From positions 1,984,001 through 2,048,000 of the forward strand of contig JADJWS010000001.1 in NCBI GenBank assembly GCA_016716235.1: a stretch of 64,000 nt of DNA. The letters run 5' to 3'. The DNA is from Candidatus Defluviilinea gracilis (lineage in GTDB: Bacteria > Chloroflexota > Anaerolineae > Anaerolineales > Villigracilaceae). The notes under the pieces were generated by a model that did not search any database, was not told the DNA's origin, and saw nothing but the letters and a program-made list of their open reading frames with translations. The translations under genes and the position numbers were made by a program. How positions within the stretch are numbered: position 1 is the stretch's first letter; the number at the start of each line of letters is the position of its first letter. Below are positions 43,297 through 52,683 of this stretch, piece by piece.

Positions 43297-44322
43297 ATGA
43301 CGGAAGATAACCTGCTTCGACAAGCGATAGCGGCGGCGCGCGCTGGACGTGAATTGGGCGCGCGGGATATGTTCCTGCAAGTCATCGAGGCAGAGCCTCG
43401 GAACGAATTGGCATGGATGTGGTTGATCGATCTGTTGGACGATCTGGATGACCGCATCTATGCTTGCGAACAAGTTTTGGCGATCAATGCGGGGAACTTA
43501 AACGCCAGACACTTGCTCATCAGGTTGCAGGCTGAACGGCAACAGCAAGTAGAGGAGCAACGAATCCAAGCCGGTGAACAGGCGCGCCATATACAAGAGT
43601 TGATTAAAGAGCGAAAACTTGAATCGGCATTGGAACTTGCTCGCAGTCTGGCTCAAAGGAATATCAACCATGCCGATGTCTGGCGCTCCCTGGCGCAGTT
43701 ATCTCCCGATGCCGATGAAAAAATCCGCTCGCTTGAAAAATTGTTGGCGTTGACGCCGGAGGATATCCAGGTGAAACGCGACCTTCAGCGGCTCAAGCAT
43801 TTTCAGCAAAATCCGATGGAACTGGCTGAGATGTATGAAGAGCAGGGGAATTTTGAACAAGCGATCTCGGTCTATGGGCAGGTTGCGGCAAATACAAAAT
43901 CAAAGCGGCAATGGAATATGATCTATTGGCGCATCGTCAAATTGGAAAACCTGCTTCAGGAAAATATCGCTCGTATCCCGCCCGGTATCTCGGTTGCCCG
44001 CCTGACCGGCGGACCCGCGCTTTTATACCTGCTTTTGATGTTGATCCAGACGGGGATCAACCCATTTGCCCACCCCGAGCCGTTTTTATGGTTTGGATTT
44101 TTATTGGTTTTGTTCGGGAGCTTCATGATCGCGCTGGCATCCGTGCGCTCTCGTCATCGCCTATGGTATCTCCTCTTCAAGGATGTCGGCGCGGGCGGCG
44201 CTCCAGCCGCCCGCGCGCTGGTTGCTTCGGCAGGCTGGTGTTTCGTCCTGCTTCCGCATGTGATGTTGGTCCTCATGGCGTATCAGCGCCTGGTAAACTC
44301 CATCCTTTGGGGATCTCCATAA
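43297..44322 (+). CDS. TPR-like protein with two C-terminal membrane helices
   Basis: A 341-residue protein. The N-terminal two-thirds are helix pairs of TPR type (LLRQAIAAARAGRELGARDMF, ALELARSLAQRNINHADVWRSL, MAELYEEQGNFEQAI-like near 185), with a long charged coiled coil around residues 70-100. The C-terminal part has membrane helices (ALLYLLLMLIQTG, LWFGFLLVLFGSFMIALA and WCFVLLPHVMLVLMAY). The cytoplasmic TPR part would bind partners. A rhomboid protease gene follows 6 bp later and may be its functional partner. No specific family is recognised. Confidence 0.75.
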   Translation: MTEDNLLRQAIAAARAGRELGARDMFLQVIEAEPRNELAWMWLIDLLDDLDDRIYACEQVLAINAGNLNARHLLIRLQAERQQQVEEQRIQAGEQARHIQELIKERKLESALELARSLAQRNINHADVWRSLAQLSPDADEKIRSLEKLLALTPEDIQVKRDLQRLKHFQQNPMELAEMYEEQGNFEQAISVYGQVAANTKSKRQWNMIYWRIVKLENLLQENIARIPPGISVARLTGGPALLYLLLMLIQTGINPFAHPEPFLWFGFLLVLFGSFMIALASVRSRHRLWYLLFKDVGAGGAPAARALVASAGWCFVLLPHVMLVLMAYQRLVNSILWGSP

Positions 44323-44328
44323 AACAGT

Positions 44329-45015
44329 ATGCTTCCACTCAATGACACTGAGCCGAACCGTTACAGCCTGTTTCCGATCATGACCGTTTTCCTGATCGCG
44401 GTCAACTCGATCGTTCTTGTCTGGGAACTCACTCTGCCTGCTGAAACTCTGAATGCGGTATTCTGGCTTTTTGGCTCCACGCCGTCGCTAATGTGGTCCA
44501 GAGAGGGCGCTGGAATGATCTCGAGCATTACCTCGGTGTTCTTGCACGGCGGCATGTTTCACCTGGTCAGTAATATGCTCTTCCTGTGGGTGTTTGGTCG
44601 ACGGGTGGAAGATGCCTGCGGACCGGTCCGCTTCCTGCTGTATTATCTGGTGGCTGGAACCTCCGCCGATTTCATTACCGCGCTCGTTCAACCTCATGAG
44701 GCAATTCCCGGCATTGGCGCAAGCGGAGCGATCTTCGGCGTGATGGGCGCTTACTTATTATTGTTCCCCGAGGGGCGTATTCGCGCATTATGGATTATTT
44801 ATATTATTCCCACGTGGCCTAAAATACGCGCCTTCTGGTTTGTGCTGTATTACCTTGTGATACAAATTCCCCCCGCGCTCGATAGCTTTATGAATGGCGT
44901 TCACTACGGCATCGGGTATTGGGCGCATCTTGGCGGATTTGTCGCCTGTATTTTCATCTTCTTGTTTCTGAAACCTGAGGCTTTTGCGCGCTACATGAGT
45001 AATGTGGCAGTATGA
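44329..45015 (+). CDS. Rhomboid-family intramembrane serine protease
   Basis: A 228-residue protein with six to seven membrane helices. The catalytic Ser132 is in GIGASGAIFG and the catalytic His200 in YWAHLGG; HGGMFHLVSNMLFLWVFG (with His78 and Asn82) is the conserved helix-2 region. It would cleave single-pass membrane proteins within the bilayer. It starts 6 bp after the TPR gene with no Shine-Dalgarno, so it is probably translated from the shared transcript. Confidence 0.94.
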   Translation: MLPLNDTEPNRYSLFPIMTVFLIAVNSIVLVWELTLPAETLNAVFWLFGSTPSLMWSREGAGMISSITSVFLHGGMFHLVSNMLFLWVFGRRVEDACGPVRFLLYYLVAGTSADFITALVQPHEAIPGIGASGAIFGVMGAYLLLFPEGRIRALWIIYIIPTWPKIRAFWFVLYYLVIQIPPALDSFMNGVHYGIGYWAHLGGFVACIFIFLFLKPEAFARYMSNVAV

Positions 45016-45094
45016 CGAAAACCAGGAGCCGGGAAACCTGCAACAGGGATGCGACTCGGGCTTCTTGCAACGTCTTTCTTCGTCGTCAAGGAGA

Positions 45095-45955
45095 TCAAAA
45101 TCCTGTCATGAATCGCGCGGCGTCCTGAATCCAGTGAAACGCAATAGCAGACTCGAGTCCGCGGCGGCGCGCCAGAATTAGCGGCGGAAGTCCCCAGAGG
45201 AGAGCCAGCGCGGCGCCCATTCCCAAGGCGGTCAGAGGCGACTGGATGAACAAATCGTCAAAATGTGAGTACGTATGCGTGAGCATTGCCAGCAAGCCCG
45301 CCAACCAGATCGCCTGTTGCGGGAGTGAACGTTGCAATATCAACCAGAGCAACCCCCAGAGGGCGAAGCGATAGATTACCTCCTCAACAATGCCCGGTTG
45401 AAGAGCGTCCAGAAGCGCGGGCATGGGTTTTTGCCATTGCGCCGACTGTCCCTGGGTCATCTGCAAGGCAAAGACGTTCAAAAGAGCCAGCGGCAGACCC
45501 ATGGCTAACCCCAGCAGGATGCCTCGACTCGTTTCCCGCCAGTTGCCATTGGCGGCATGGAGTTGCACCGGTCCACCCTGACGCATGATCGCGAGCCCGC
45601 CCAGGGTGGCGAGGAACGTAAAACTCCCGCGAATCCATGCCTGCCCGATTTTGTCGCGAACGATTCCAAAGAAGGGATAAGGCGAAAAGAGAGAGGCGAA
45701 CAGCATCCCCATACCGATCACCGCGCCCAAGATCAATGCGATGATCCAATCGCCACGCCGCAGGTTGCGATGGCTCTTCATAAGAACGAGGAATGCGCCC
45801 GCCACAGTGAGCGTATCGAAAACTTCAAATGTGCGCGGCGCTGGAATCGAGGAAGCCAGCCAGGCACGCGTGAGAAATATCGTTATGATCGCGGTAATAA
45901 CGAGCGTTGCGCTGAGCCTGTCGAAGCGGAAGAGGGTTGAGTATTTGTTCTTCAT
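45095..45955 (-). CDS. CPBP-family intramembrane metalloprotease
   Basis: A 286-residue membrane protein with about eight helices. The first catalytic motif is EEVIYRF (EExxxR) and the second His motif is THTYSHF. Bacterial members process or protect against small peptides and can mature bacteriocins. It is the last gene of the minus-strand cluster; its start overlaps the stop of the alpha/beta hydrolase gene by 4 bp (ATGA). A second CPBP gene lies at 50233-51003 in the same cluster. Confidence 0.82.
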   Translation of the reverse strand: MKNKYSTLFRFDRLSATLVITAIITIFLTRAWLASSIPAPRTFEVFDTLTVAGAFLVLMKSHRNLRRGDWIIALILGAVIGMGMLFASLFSPYPFFGIVRDKIGQAWIRGSFTFLATLGGLAIMRQGGPVQLHAANGNWRETSRGILLGLAMGLPLALLNVFALQMTQGQSAQWQKPMPALLDALQPGIVEEVIYRFALWGLLWLILQRSLPQQAIWLAGLLAMLTHTYSHFDDLFIQSPLTALGMGAALALLWGLPPLILARRRGLESAIAFHWIQDAARFMTGF

Positions 45956-47031
45956 CGTTTCCCCTCCGTCGCCTCGTCGATATTTTTCAAGTAGCGGTCG
46001 AAAAATTCAAGACACGCCAAATTTACCCTCCGCAGGTAGCCTTCACGATCATGATTAGCCTGCCCGCCTTCGAACAGCCTTGTCAATAGCGGACTGGCGA
46101 GCGAGAGGTCGGTCAGGGAAAAATGACCCGCGCCGGATAAATACAGGTTATGGATATTCTCCGGGGGACTGGAGAGGTATTCGTAGTTTCTGGCATATTG
46201 CGACCATTCCGAGAGATGGTTCCAGGAACTATCTGAATAGATGTTCAACGTCGGCGCGAGATAGGGTTGGTCGCTCCATACGAATTCGTTATTGTCAACG
46301 CCGACGATGTCGTAGAGGAACGGGGATTCCAGCGCAATGACCGCATCCACATCGTTCCGCTGTCGCGGGATGGCTAGCATCGCAGAACCGCCGAGCGAGT
46401 GACCGATGACGCCGATTTTTCCCGTATCAACCAATGCGGAAACGCCCGCATCCTTGTCCGCCGCGTTTGCCACGATTGTGTCAATCACAAAGTTGATATC
46501 CTCTGTGCGGGTTTTCATCCATTCCCCGTACAAGCGAAGGCTCTGCTCCTTATCCTTTTTTGCGTTTTCCCGCTGAATGTCTTTGAAATAGTCTCCGTTG
46601 ATCAAGGTGGTACGACCCGCTTCATCCTTTGTCCAGAGCGTATGATACGGATGTCCGATGGAGGCAACAACATAGCCGTGACTTGCCAGTTCAAGATAGA
46701 GGGATTCGTTGCTATTTTCCGTGCCAAGCCCTCCGTGTGAAAATACGACAAGGGGAAATTTTTCGCCGTCCCTGGCATTTTCTGGAAACCAGAAGACGAC
46801 ATTGACCTTTCTGTGTTCGCCGTTATCGTTGAATCCTTCGATTCGATTTGGGTCAATGTAGGTGTGGCGGACTGTGGTTACTTCGTATTTCCCACTGGGG
46901 GCGATCGGTCGGTATGGCGGGAATAACGCCACAACACTCAAGACAATTATTGAGAGTATTCCAATTCCGATTCGTGCCGCAATTTTCCTGCGGCGTTCGG
47001 CGGCGGATTGTTGACGATTCAGATGGTTCAT
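45952..47031 (-). CDS. Membrane-anchored alpha/beta hydrolase, PAF-acetylhydrolase-like
   Basis: A 359-residue protein. An N-terminal helix (IGIGILSIIVLSVVALF) is followed by an alpha/beta hydrolase fold with the oxyanion region VVFSHGGLGTENSNE, the nucleophile Ser in IGHSLGGSAM and the catalytic His near GAGHFSLTD. The layout of FSHGGLG and GHSLGG is that of the platelet-activating-factor acetylhydrolase/dienelactone-hydrolase branch. It should act outside the membrane on an ester. GAGGAG precedes the ATG. It is coupled to the CPBP gene downstream. Confidence 0.85.
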   Translation of the reverse strand: MNHLNRQQSAAERRRKIAARIGIGILSIIVLSVVALFPPYRPIAPSGKYEVTTVRHTYIDPNRIEGFNDNGEHRKVNVVFWFPENARDGEKFPLVVFSHGGLGTENSNESLYLELASHGYVVASIGHPYHTLWTKDEAGRTTLINGDYFKDIQRENAKKDKEQSLRLYGEWMKTRTEDINFVIDTIVANAADKDAGVSALVDTGKIGVIGHSLGGSAMLAIPRQRNDVDAVIALESPFLYDIVGVDNNEFVWSDQPYLAPTLNIYSDSSWNHLSEWSQYARNYEYLSSPPENIHNLYLSGAGHFSLTDLSLASPLLTRLFEGGQANHDREGYLRRVNLACLEFFDRYLKNIDEATEGKR

Positions 47032-47037
47032 ATCTCC

Positions 47038-47832
47038 TCACGCTTTCTCGATGAAGTCGGAGATTTTGTGACCGCTTTCGACGAGTTCCTTCAATCGTTG
47101 GATAAAGCGCGCGGCGGGAGCGCCATCCACGATGTCGTGATCGAGGCTGATCGTCACGCATAGATATTCGCGGTTCTCCAGTTGCCCGTTGAGGAGCATC
47201 GGTTTCTTCGCGATGCCCCCCAGCGTGACCTGAAGCGTATGAATGGGAACGGGAATGCCCCAGCCGCCACCATCCCCAAACATGCCCACAGAGGTCAGGG
47301 AGACTGTGCCGTTCATTTCCTTCAACCAATGTGGGTTCTTGAACAGCGCTCCCAAAAACAGGCGGCGGATGAACGCGGGCAGGAGGACGAACCAGCCGAT
47401 GAAACTCGCTTCCCGCCCGTTTTCGTGTTCAGCCTGAAAGGCGCGCAACTCCTCATGAATCTCGCGCAGGGTTTTCCTGTTGACCGCCCGAAGAATATGC
47501 GGGCGGATGATCTTGCGGCCGTCTACTTCCACTTCGAACATGGTGTTGACATCCACATCGTGAAACAGGACGAGTTTCTCCCGCCATGTGCGATAGGCTT
47601 GCATGTGCTTGTTCGCATCCACCGCCTGCCCAAGACAGGAAATGATAAAGGCAGTAAACGAAAGCGCTTCGCCGGTCTTCGCCTTATGATCGCGAATCAA
47701 CCGACGCGCGTCGGTCACATCCATCTCCACCAAGCCGTGGATGAGATGTTTCTGTTTAGCCAGCCGCCCGCCGTCCACCATCAGGCGGCGGATCTTTGGA
47801 AAGGGGATAACCTGATACGGCTCAATCTTCAT
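47038..47832 (-). CDS. Stand-alone 2-oxoacid dehydrogenase (E2/CAT-like) acyltransferase domain
   Basis: A 264-residue protein covering only the catalytic domain of E2-type acyltransferases; the lipoyl and subunit-binding domains are missing. The active-site pattern is SLDHDIVDGAPAARF (HxxxDG). GRRLAKQKHLIHGLVEMDVT-like strands and FTAFIISCLGQAV match the fold start. Without a lipoyl domain it cannot act as a classical E2; it may transfer an acyl group from CoA to a small molecule, as chloramphenicol acetyltransferase does. It lies 3 bp from the GT1 gene and 6 bp from the hydrolase gene, so a joint product-modification role is possible. Confidence 0.8.
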   Translation of the reverse strand: MKIEPYQVIPFPKIRRLMVDGGRLAKQKHLIHGLVEMDVTDARRLIRDHKAKTGEALSFTAFIISCLGQAVDANKHMQAYRTWREKLVLFHDVDVNTMFEVEVDGRKIIRPHILRAVNRKTLREIHEELRAFQAEHENGREASFIGWFVLLPAFIRRLFLGALFKNPHWLKEMNGTVSLTSVGMFGDGGGWGIPVPIHTLQVTLGGIAKKPMLLNGQLENREYLCVTISLDHDIVDGAPAARFIQRLKELVESGHKISDFIEKA

Positions 47833-47835
47833 TGT

Positions 47836-49095
47836 TTATGCTCCCAAATATTGCCCGACGATCTTCACAGCGTTGCCGATGCCATCCTCGGCGCGGATCG
47901 CTTGTCCGATTGAACATGCCCGCTCCCTCATGCTCTTGTCTATGACTGCAATGTGAATCGCGTTCGCCAGCGCGTCGGCTGTCAATTGTGAAGCGCGGAT
48001 GGGCTCGGGTCCCGCGCCCAGCGACCTGACTCTGTTTCCCCAAAATGGTTGGTCCACCGTGAACGGAACAATGACCGATGGCATCCCCGCCCGCAAACCC
48101 TCCGCGGTTGTGCCAGCCCCGCCATGATGTACAACCGCCGCCATGCGCGGAAAGAGCCAGCCATGCGGCGCAGAATCCAGCGCGAAGATGTTTTTCGGAA
48201 CATTCATCGCGCTCATGCCGCCCCAGCCAGTGGCGATCACTCCGCGTTGACCTGTTTTCAGCAAGGCGTTGAGTACGATCTTTGTGAAGCGTTCAGGGTC
48301 GCGTCCCGACATGCTCCCAAAGCCGATATAAACGGGCGTTTCACCTTGATCTAGAAACTTTTTCAATTCAATTGGCGGATGCCATTCGTTTGCATCCTTC
48401 TGAAACCAATACCCGACGATATGCGCGTGATCCCCCCAATCGCGCGGATGTGGAATCACCGTCGGGCTATAGGCGCCCAACAAAGGCGCGGAGGTCAACG
48501 CGCGATGGAAGTCTGCGCCATGCAGCGGCTTCAATCCATGCCGTTTCCGAAATTCATTTACAAATGGGCGATACCATTGCCAGAGCGCTTCCAACATGAC
48601 CAAGCCCGAAAGACGATTGAACAACCTGCCAAGATTCTTTTGAATGGGAAACCCCGCGCCCGCAAAATCGCCAGTCGGCAGGGTTGGCGTCGGCTCGATG
48701 AGCATCAGCGGAATGCCCAGAATCTCGGCGATTGTTTTACCAAACGGCGCGAACACCGCCAGCGTGATGAACGCCTCCGCCTCGCGGCTGGCTGTGAGCG
48801 CGTCTTCCGCCATTTGGGTTGCGATCGGTCTCAACATGTTTCGCATTGCGACGATGGCACGAATCGGGTTCGCGCCGCTTCGTTCCATGAAGTCTTGCCC
48901 GGTCTCGCCCGCCATAATTTTTTGCGTATCGCCGCGCAATGGATAAAATGCCAAGCCATATTCGGCGCTCAGTTTCGCAAAGTTTTGCGGAGCCGCCACG
49001 AGCACATCGTAGCCGTCGTTTCGCAAGCCCTTTCCGAATCGAACGCAGGGCTGGATATCGCCTTGCGACCCCGCGCCAAAGATGACGACGCGCAT
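47836..49095 (-). CDS. GT1-family glycosyltransferase (UDP-glucosyl/sterol glucosyltransferase-like)
   Basis: The predicted 419 residues start at the ATG 49095; a TTG 7 codons upstream is also open, but GAGGAGG lies at 49108-49114, upstream of the ATG. The N-terminal acceptor domain begins VVIFGAGSQGDIQPCVRFGKGL, as in sterol and macrolide glycosyltransferases. The C-terminal donor motif is HHGGAGTTAEGLRAGMPSVI with PFTVDQPFWGNRV. It would glycosylate a lipid or secondary metabolite using a nucleotide sugar. It is close to the acyltransferase and hydrolase genes, suggesting one small pathway. Confidence 0.9.
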   Translation of the reverse strand: MRVVIFGAGSQGDIQPCVRFGKGLRNDGYDVLVAAPQNFAKLSAEYGLAFYPLRGDTQKIMAGETGQDFMERSGANPIRAIVAMRNMLRPIATQMAEDALTASREAEAFITLAVFAPFGKTIAEILGIPLMLIEPTPTLPTGDFAGAGFPIQKNLGRLFNRLSGLVMLEALWQWYRPFVNEFRKRHGLKPLHGADFHRALTSAPLLGAYSPTVIPHPRDWGDHAHIVGYWFQKDANEWHPPIELKKFLDQGETPVYIGFGSMSGRDPERFTKIVLNALLKTGQRGVIATGWGGMSAMNVPKNIFALDSAPHGWLFPRMAAVVHHGGAGTTAEGLRAGMPSVIVPFTVDQPFWGNRVRSLGAGPEPIRASQLTADALANAIHIAVIDKSMRERACSIGQAIRAEDGIGNAVKIVGQYLGA

Positions 49096-49196
49096 GGCTG
49101 GATGATTCCTCCTCAAAGTTGACTCAAGGCGTCAGGCGGCGAATCAGGTCTCCCGTCGGTTTGATGCGCCCGTCGTCAGCCTTGATCGCCTCCGAA

Positions 49197-49379
49197 TCAT
49201 TTTCGATCCTGCTTGCGCATGTTCATGGCGGCGAATATGAACCATCCGATGAAAACGCCCGCGAGCGCTCCGCCCAAAATCGCAAGCGCATCGTTCTCGC
49301 TGATGGGGATGAAAGATGCGCCAAACAGCGCCCCGACGATCAATCCCAAAACAACGTAGAGACCAAACGTGTTGTTCAT
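49197..49379 (-). CDS. Small two-helix membrane protein
   Basis: A 60-residue protein (MNNTFGLYVVLGLIVGALFG...) with two membrane helices and a basic C-terminus (MRKQDRK). It starts 2 bp after the stop of the upstream gene, so it is translated from the same mRNA. No family name can be given. Some peptide-like sequence follows its stop in another frame (49119-49196), so it could once have been longer. Confidence 0.6.
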   Translation of the reverse strand: MNNTFGLYVVLGLIVGALFGASFIPISENDALAILGGALAGVFIGWFIFAAMNMRKQDRK

Positions 49380-49381
49380 TT

Positions 49382-50236
49382 TTACTCCTTGATGTTTCTG
49401 AGCAATAACGCCACCATGACCATGTTGGCGATGGCGATGATCGGAAACACTGTCACTTCCACCATGCTGATGGACACGCCAACGCGCAACATGTTGAGGC
49501 TCATCACACTGACCGCGACGCCCATCGTCAGGAATTTCATCAAACCGATAGACGCCAGCAGGTAGCCCCACGCGCGGCGGCGCAGAAGCAGGATGCCCGA
49601 CATCACACAGAGCGGGACGATGAGTCCCAAGTCCATCGCCTGGATGAACATGCTGGTTGTGTTTTCCAGCGCAGGGATGGCGTTCGGCGCAAACGTTGCG
49701 GCGATGCGCCCCAGCCACGCCAGCGAGAGAAACGCGGCGGCAAAGAAAAGCAGTCCGGCGATCGAGCCGCGCGGCAGTGTTTCGGAGAAGTGAGAGGGTA
49801 GCGCCTTGAGGTCAAACGACATCATGCTCAGGATAAAGGCGAACAGGCTCAGGCTGGATAGCGCCACATAGATCAGAAAGAATTTGTTATATGCCGCGCC
49901 GAAGCACATGGTGATGTAGGTATAGAGGATGAAGCCGAGCGTGCCGGTCATGAGCAGGCGTCCGCGCAGGGAGCCGCGCAAGGTCAGCCAAAAAGAGATG
50001 GCAAGCAGGGGCAAACCAAGCGCCAGCGTCACCAGGTCGTTGGCTTGCATCTGCGCGGCGGAACTGACGGTATCCCAGTAGTAGAGTCCGCGCGCGTTGA
50101 TGGTCACCGCCTCGCCGCGAAAGTTGGTGATGGCAAAGGGTTGTCCCTCGCCCGGTAATAAACCAGCCAGCGTAGCGAGGAGCGTCAGCAGAATGATCGC
50201 GGGGACGAGCCATTTAAGTAGGGAGTTGGTGTTCAT
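49382..50236 (-). CDS. Multi-pass membrane protein of unknown function
   Basis: A 284-residue protein with about eight membrane helices (WLVPAIILLTLLATLAGLL, LVTLALGLPLLAISFWLTLRG, FFLIYVALSSLSLFAFILSMM and others) and only short loops. The first outside loop is longer (GEGQPFAITNFRGEAVTINARG). No family is recognised. Its start overlaps the stop of the CPBP gene upstream by 4 bp, so the two are translated together. Confidence 0.75.
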   Translation of the reverse strand: MNTNSLLKWLVPAIILLTLLATLAGLLPGEGQPFAITNFRGEAVTINARGLYYWDTVSSAAQMQANDLVTLALGLPLLAISFWLTLRGSLRGRLLMTGTLGFILYTYITMCFGAAYNKFFLIYVALSSLSLFAFILSMMSFDLKALPSHFSETLPRGSIAGLLFFAAAFLSLAWLGRIAATFAPNAIPALENTTSMFIQAMDLGLIVPLCVMSGILLLRRRAWGYLLASIGLMKFLTMGVAVSVMSLNMLRVGVSISMVEVTVFPIIAIANMVMVALLLRNIKE

Positions 50237-51003
50237 GCGCTTTTTCCTTCGCTCAGGCGTTGCGCTGGCGCGTTACTTTGCAAACGGGATTTTTGTCGCA
50301 TCATGAAAATCCCATAGGCTGTGAAGATGATCGTCAGGCCGACGACAAGGGAGGATTGCCAGAAGGGAGGCATCACAAAGCCAGGCTTCTGAAGGAAGAA
50401 AATAAAATCGGTGAGAAAATGCGAGAGGATTAAAAGCCAGAGAGCGTCTTTCTTTAGCGCCAGCGCGGCGTAGGCAAAGCCGATGGCGGTCGCATACCCG
50501 ATTTGCATCGCGCTCGCCAACATATTTTTTCCCGTCAGGGCATTCATGGCATGGGTCAACCCAAAGAGCAATGCGGTGACGATCGCGGCTCTCCAATGAC
50601 CGAGAGGTTTTATGGCTTGCAACATCAACCCGCGAAAGACGGTTTCCTCGGCGAATGCCACAGCCAACGCAACGGCAAACACTGCGGATACTTGGGCAAA
50701 ACTTTCGATCTGCGCGCCTGGGATCAAATTGAGGATTGCGGGAATGAGAGGAATGAGGAAATAGAGCAGGTCGCTTCGCCGTCGCAGAGGCGTGAAGCCG
50801 ATGGACTCCCACCACTTTAATCGGGTCAGCAAAACAATGACGATGAGCGTCAGCCCGAGGTTGGCAAGACCGTAGAGCGTCATGTTGGCGAGACCGAAGA
50901 AGTAGGCGAATGTCCCCGCAAGAAGGTAAACCACCACGACCATAGCCTCCATGATGGCAACAAACCGATACGGATGACGTTCGATCAATGGGGCTAGTTT
51001 CAT
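50233..51003 (-). CDS. CPBP-family intramembrane metalloprotease
   Basis: A 256-residue membrane protein. The catalytic motif EETVFRG (EExxxR), a second motif FGLTHA and a third HFLTD mark it as a CPBP/Rce1-like protease of the commonest bacterial type. The C-terminus is basic. It heads the coupled pair with the membrane protein at 49382-50236 (ATGA overlap). Its peptide target is unknown. Confidence 0.9.
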   Translation of the reverse strand: MKLAPLIERHPYRFVAIMEAMVVVVYLLAGTFAYFFGLANMTLYGLANLGLTLIVIVLLTRLKWWESIGFTPLRRRSDLLYFLIPLIPAILNLIPGAQIESFAQVSAVFAVALAVAFAEETVFRGLMLQAIKPLGHWRAAIVTALLFGLTHAMNALTGKNMLASAMQIGYATAIGFAYAALALKKDALWLLILSHFLTDFIFFLQKPGFVMPPFWQSSLVVGLTIIFTAYGIFMMRQKSRLQSNAPAQRLSEGKSA

Positions 51004-51086
51004 GGGAGACTCCTGGATGAGACGATAGTGCCTATCTCGTTAGAGGCGGTTTTGAACCAACCTTCTGGACAACGAATCCGCTATCT

Positions 51087-52187
51087 CTATTTGTAGGTTT
51101 CAGGGAGGATGGTCTCCACCATCAGGCGGTGGAACAGATCGGCTTCCTCCCAGATCATGCCGTGTCCGGAGTTTTCAAAAAAGATCAATTCTTTTTTTGG
51201 CGCTTCGAGCAAGTTGAAATACTCTTCTGGAATGCTCGATGGATTGTTCATGTCGTGCCGCCCAAGCACGATGTAGACGGGCAGATCAAGACGGGCGGCG
51301 TCCACACGAAAATCCAACTCCTGCAATTGCGGATAGACTACATTGAAGGTGTTCATCAGCCCAAGCAGGTAATAAACCCGGTCCAGCCAGCCGTATTCGG
51401 GTTGTTTGAGCATCAACTGAATGGCATCACCTTCGCGGCGATAGGTTTCGTCTTTGATGTTCGGCACTTCAAAGAATTGGTATTCGCGTCCGAACAGCGT
51501 GGCATATGGCTTGATGGGGCTCTTGCCGAAGTACGGTGGCGGCCCCTGCTTTTCAAGGGTTTGCGCAAAGTCCGTGTCGCCGGTTTGAATGGAGTGTTCC
51601 AGCACCAGATCGTAAATCATCTGGTCAGTTGCCCGCACGTCCACCATCTGCGCTGTTCCAATGTAGGCGTGGAATAGATCGGAGCGTTGTTGGGCGGCAA
51701 GCGCTCCGATGATGGTGCCCCAGGAATGTCCCACCAGATAGATTTTCTGCTCCTTGAAGCGGACGCGCAACAATTCGCTTAGTTCGATGACATCTGACAC
51801 ATATTGGTCAATGGTCAAGTCGGATTTAGGGTTGAGCGAGGGATAAGATTTACCGCAGCCTCGCTGTTCCCAGATGACGACCACAAAGTGTTTTTCCAGT
51901 TCGCTGTTGAAGCGCAACACGCGCGCCGACTCGCTGGCTCCAGGTCCTCCGGAGAGAAAGAGCAGGACAGGCTTGTTGACATCATGCCCGCGAATGATGA
52001 GCCACTGGTCGACGCCGCCAAGTTTCACTTTTTCAAGCGAGGCGATACTGCCGGGCAGGTTTTTCCCATCCGCGCCGAGGATGGCGGGAGTATGCGCCGT
52101 CCACTGTGAGTAGATCACCACCGCGACCAACAACAAAGGAATGAGCAGGAAGAGCATTCGAACTCCAATCTTGTTCGATGTATTCAT
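51087..52187 (-). CDS. Membrane-anchored alpha/beta hydrolase, proline-iminopeptidase-like
   Basis: The predicted 366 residues start at the ATG 52187 (AAAGGA upstream); an open frame continues 20 codons further without support. An N-terminal helix (MLFLLIPLLLVAVVIYS) anchors an alpha/beta hydrolase of the S33 type: oxyanion motif LSGGPGASES, nucleophile Ser in VGHSWGTIIG, and His in ENSGHGMIWEE. VVVIWEQRGCGKSYP is also typical. It would cleave a small peptide or ester outside the membrane. It is the first gene of the minus-strand cluster running to 45095. Confidence 0.87.
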   Translation of the reverse strand: MNTSNKIGVRMLFLLIPLLLVAVVIYSQWTAHTPAILGADGKNLPGSIASLEKVKLGGVDQWLIIRGHDVNKPVLLFLSGGPGASESARVLRFNSELEKHFVVVIWEQRGCGKSYPSLNPKSDLTIDQYVSDVIELSELLRVRFKEQKIYLVGHSWGTIIGALAAQQRSDLFHAYIGTAQMVDVRATDQMIYDLVLEHSIQTGDTDFAQTLEKQGPPPYFGKSPIKPYATLFGREYQFFEVPNIKDETYRREGDAIQLMLKQPEYGWLDRVYYLLGLMNTFNVVYPQLQELDFRVDAARLDLPVYIVLGRHDMNNPSSIPEEYFNLLEAPKKELIFFENSGHGMIWEEADLFHRLMVETILPETYK

Positions 52188-52683
52188 CGGAAATTCCTTT
52201 CTGCTTATTTTCGGTAGCGGTGCGCTTCCTCCCTGAGTTGAGCGCAAACCTCTGTTGATTCCCCGCAGGTGTATTGTCGAATTCGCAGTTAATTACAACC
52301 AAAAACGCTGACCGCTGCCGAAAAGCGCTGTGCGATTTCATTCCGATTCATTCTACCGTTACTCTGGTTCGGCGCAACAGTCACATCATTCCCTTTTCCG
52401 CATGTAGAAAGGCATATTCCCCTCGGAGCGTTTATTCGGATAGCAGGCTGTGACATGGAGTGAGGGACGAAATTTACACCCCGTTGAGCAGATTTGTACC
52501 CCCGCCATAACCTTGTTTTTATGAAAAACGACCTGCCTCCTGACAGTTTTAAACTGGGACGCAGACGCTGGCGCCAGCGCGGCGTGAACGCTGAAAGCGC
52601 TGATACCGATTGATTATTTAGAGGATCTTTTCCAAAAAACCCGCGTCCATCTGCGTCCAAAGAGCGGCTGGAAACCAATCAAC
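52188..52683. other. Gene-free 496-bp stretch with a GGACGCAGA palindromic cassette
   Basis: GGACGCAGA (52557-52565) and TCTGCGTCC (52650-52658) bound a block that contains CGCTGGCGCCAGCG (52566-52579), a perfect 14-bp palindrome. The segment near 52188-52350 should carry the promoter of the hydrolase gene. An open minus-strand frame at 52289-52678 lacks coding character. Nothing else is recognised. Confidence 0.5.

Noticed and set aside
52289..52678. Open frame of 129 codons on the minus strand
   Set aside because: It runs through palindromic repeats, has no plausible Shine-Dalgarno or promoter, and shows no domain.
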